A stretch of DNA of 64,000 bases from Desertimonas sp963733085 (GTDB lineage: Bacteria; Actinomycetota; Acidimicrobiia; Acidimicrobiales; Ilumatobacteraceae). Under the pieces are notes generated by a model. It was not told the origin of the DNA. It saw only the letters and a program-made list of their open reading frames with translations, and did no database searches. Positions within the stretch are counted from its first letter, which is position 1. Every line of letters starts with the position of its first letter. Shown here piece after piece: positions 63,227 through 64,000 of the stretch. A program made the translations under genes and the position numbers. The DNA is taken from the NCBI GenBank assembly GCA_963733085.1, contig CAVTBY010000010.1:124001-188000 (forward strand). Reading direction: 5' to 3'.

Positions 63227-64000
63227 CTACCTCGGCAGACCCAGGACCCGCTCGGCGATGATGTTGCGCTGCACCTCCTCGGTGCCGCCACCGATCGTCA
63301 ACGCCCGTGAGAACAGAAATCCGGTGTGCCAGTCGGCGCGGTCGAGCCCGCTGTCACCGTCGCCCGTGAGCATCGCTGCCGCGCCGACGAGGTCGCGGGC
63401 AAGCGTCATCACGCGCTGGCCGTGACGGTCGCCGAGCAGCTTGCGAACGCTGGCCTCCGGTCCGGGTGGCTCCCCGGCGAGACGCGACGCCGCAGTGCGC
63501 CCACGGATCAGCTCGAGCACGGTGTGTTCGATGTAGGTGGCGGCGACGCGCTGCCGCATCGTCGCATCGGTGATCGGCCCACTGTCGCGGGCCGCGTCGA
63601 TGATGTCGATCGCCGTCGGCCCGCGTCCCCACAGCACTCCCCCACTGGACAACGAGACGCGCTCGTTGCCGAGCGTCAGCTTGGCCAGCCGCCACCCGTC
63701 GTTGAGCTCGCCGACCAGGCACTCCGCAGGCAGCCGGACGTCGGTGAAGAACACCTCGTTGAACGACCAGTTGCCGGTCATGTCGACGATCGGGCGCACC
63801 TCGATGCCAGGCAGCGTCATCGGGCAGATGAAGTAGCTGATCCCCCGGTGCACCTCGGAGTCCGGGTCGGTGCGGGCCAAGAGGATGCCGAATGCAGACT
63901 GGTGGGCGCCGCTCGTCCAGATCTTCTGCCCGTTGACGACGAACTCGTCGCCATCGCGCTCGGCACGAGTCGACAACCCGGCAAGGTCGCTCCCGGCGCC
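63227..64000 (-). CDS. acyl-CoA dehydrogenase (C-terminal part; 5' end outside window)
   Basis: About 257 residues of the C-terminal two thirds. The right edge reads GAGSDLAGLSTRAERDGDEFVVNGQKIWTSGAHQ, the substrate/FAD-contact block. WSFNEVFFTDVRLPAECLVGELNDGWRLAK and the C-terminal helical domain follow, ending LTIGGGTEEVQRNIIAERVLGLPR. These are diagnostic of acyl-CoA dehydrogenases; the subgroup resembles FadE-like enzymes of actinobacterial lipid or steroid side-chain breakdown. No start is visible. The gene lies upstream of the LuxR regulator on the same strand. Confidence 0.93.
   Translation of the reverse strand, partial: GAGSDLAGLSTRAERDGDEFVVNGQKIWTSGAHQSAFGILLARTDPDSEVHRGISYFICPMTLPGIEVRPIVDMTGNWSFNEVFFTDVRLPAECLVGELNDGWRLAKLTLGNERVSLSSGGVLWGRGPTAIDIIDAARDSGPITDATMRQRVAATYIEHTVLELIRGRTAASRLAGEPPGPEASVRKLLGDRHGQRVMTLARDLVGAAAMLTGDGDSGLDRADWHTGFLFSRALTIGGGTEEVQRNIIAERVLGLPR

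Overview
The window is chromosomal DNA of a very GC-rich actinobacterium, most likely from the class Acidimicrobiia (relatives of Ilumatobacter). This placement is an inference. It rests on the codon bias, the many GTG starts and 1-4 bp gene overlaps, a Rv2466c-type mycothiol-linked DsbA protein, an F420-type luciferase-like oxidoreductase, actinobacterial-type InfB and ProS, and secreted binding proteins whose mature N-termini begin with TTEPP. No rRNA, tRNA, CRISPR array, prophage or transposase gene was seen.

Layout. 0-4 kb (minus): dehydrogenase fragment, M16 peptidase, pnp. 4.2-10.3 kb (plus): rpsO, Ku, an NMT1-type ABC importer and an acyltransferase with an SGNH domain. This block interrupts the usual rbfA-truB-ribF-rpsO-pnp order and looks inverted. 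10.3-19 kb (mostly minus): ribF, truB, rbfA, a mycothiol-type nitroreductase, infB, ylxR, nusA and rimP, with a CHRD protein on plus. 19.2-24.2 kb (plus): two DGPF/YCII proteins with an ECF42-type sigma factor, a STAND-like ATPase behind a palindromic operator, and proS. 24.3-29.6 kb: a minus operon of two Rieske oxygenases and a sarcosine-oxidase-like flavoprotein, divergent from a CocE-type hydrolase. 29.7-39.6 kb: GlsB-like membrane protein; a seven-gene minus operon (HDAC-like amidohydrolase, S9 peptidase, complete oligopeptide ABC importer); a P1/S58 aminopeptidase. 39.7-50.5 kb: aldehyde dehydrogenase and MaoC hydratase (minus); geranylgeranyl-reductase-like flavoprotein, nitronate monooxygenase, M20 dipeptidase and an AapJQMP amino-acid importer (plus). 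50.5-54 kb: MoxR-DUF58-VWA locus. 54-58 kb: LLM oxidoreductase, LarE-like protein, GT39-like glycosyltransferase, secreted protein. 58-64 kb (minus): acyl-CoA ligase, secreted protein, DUF4242 protein, large LuxR regulator, acyl-CoA dehydrogenase fragment.

Much of the metabolic content fits a heterotroph that scavenges peptides, amino acids and N-methylated or fatty compounds. Two importers sit beside peptidases, and a Rieske/flavin-oxidase operon is present.

Two features dominate the non-coding layer. First, there are short palindromic repeat families: type A (4 copies), type B (4 copies, every one between convergent genes) and type C (3 copies, one inside the rbfA reading frame). Second, about 30 reading-frame breaks occur, all resolvable as single-base insertions and concentrated at 53.3-57.8 kb. 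Some hit essential genes such as infB, so they are best read as sequence or assembly errors. Genes carrying them are annotated as CDS with the break stated.
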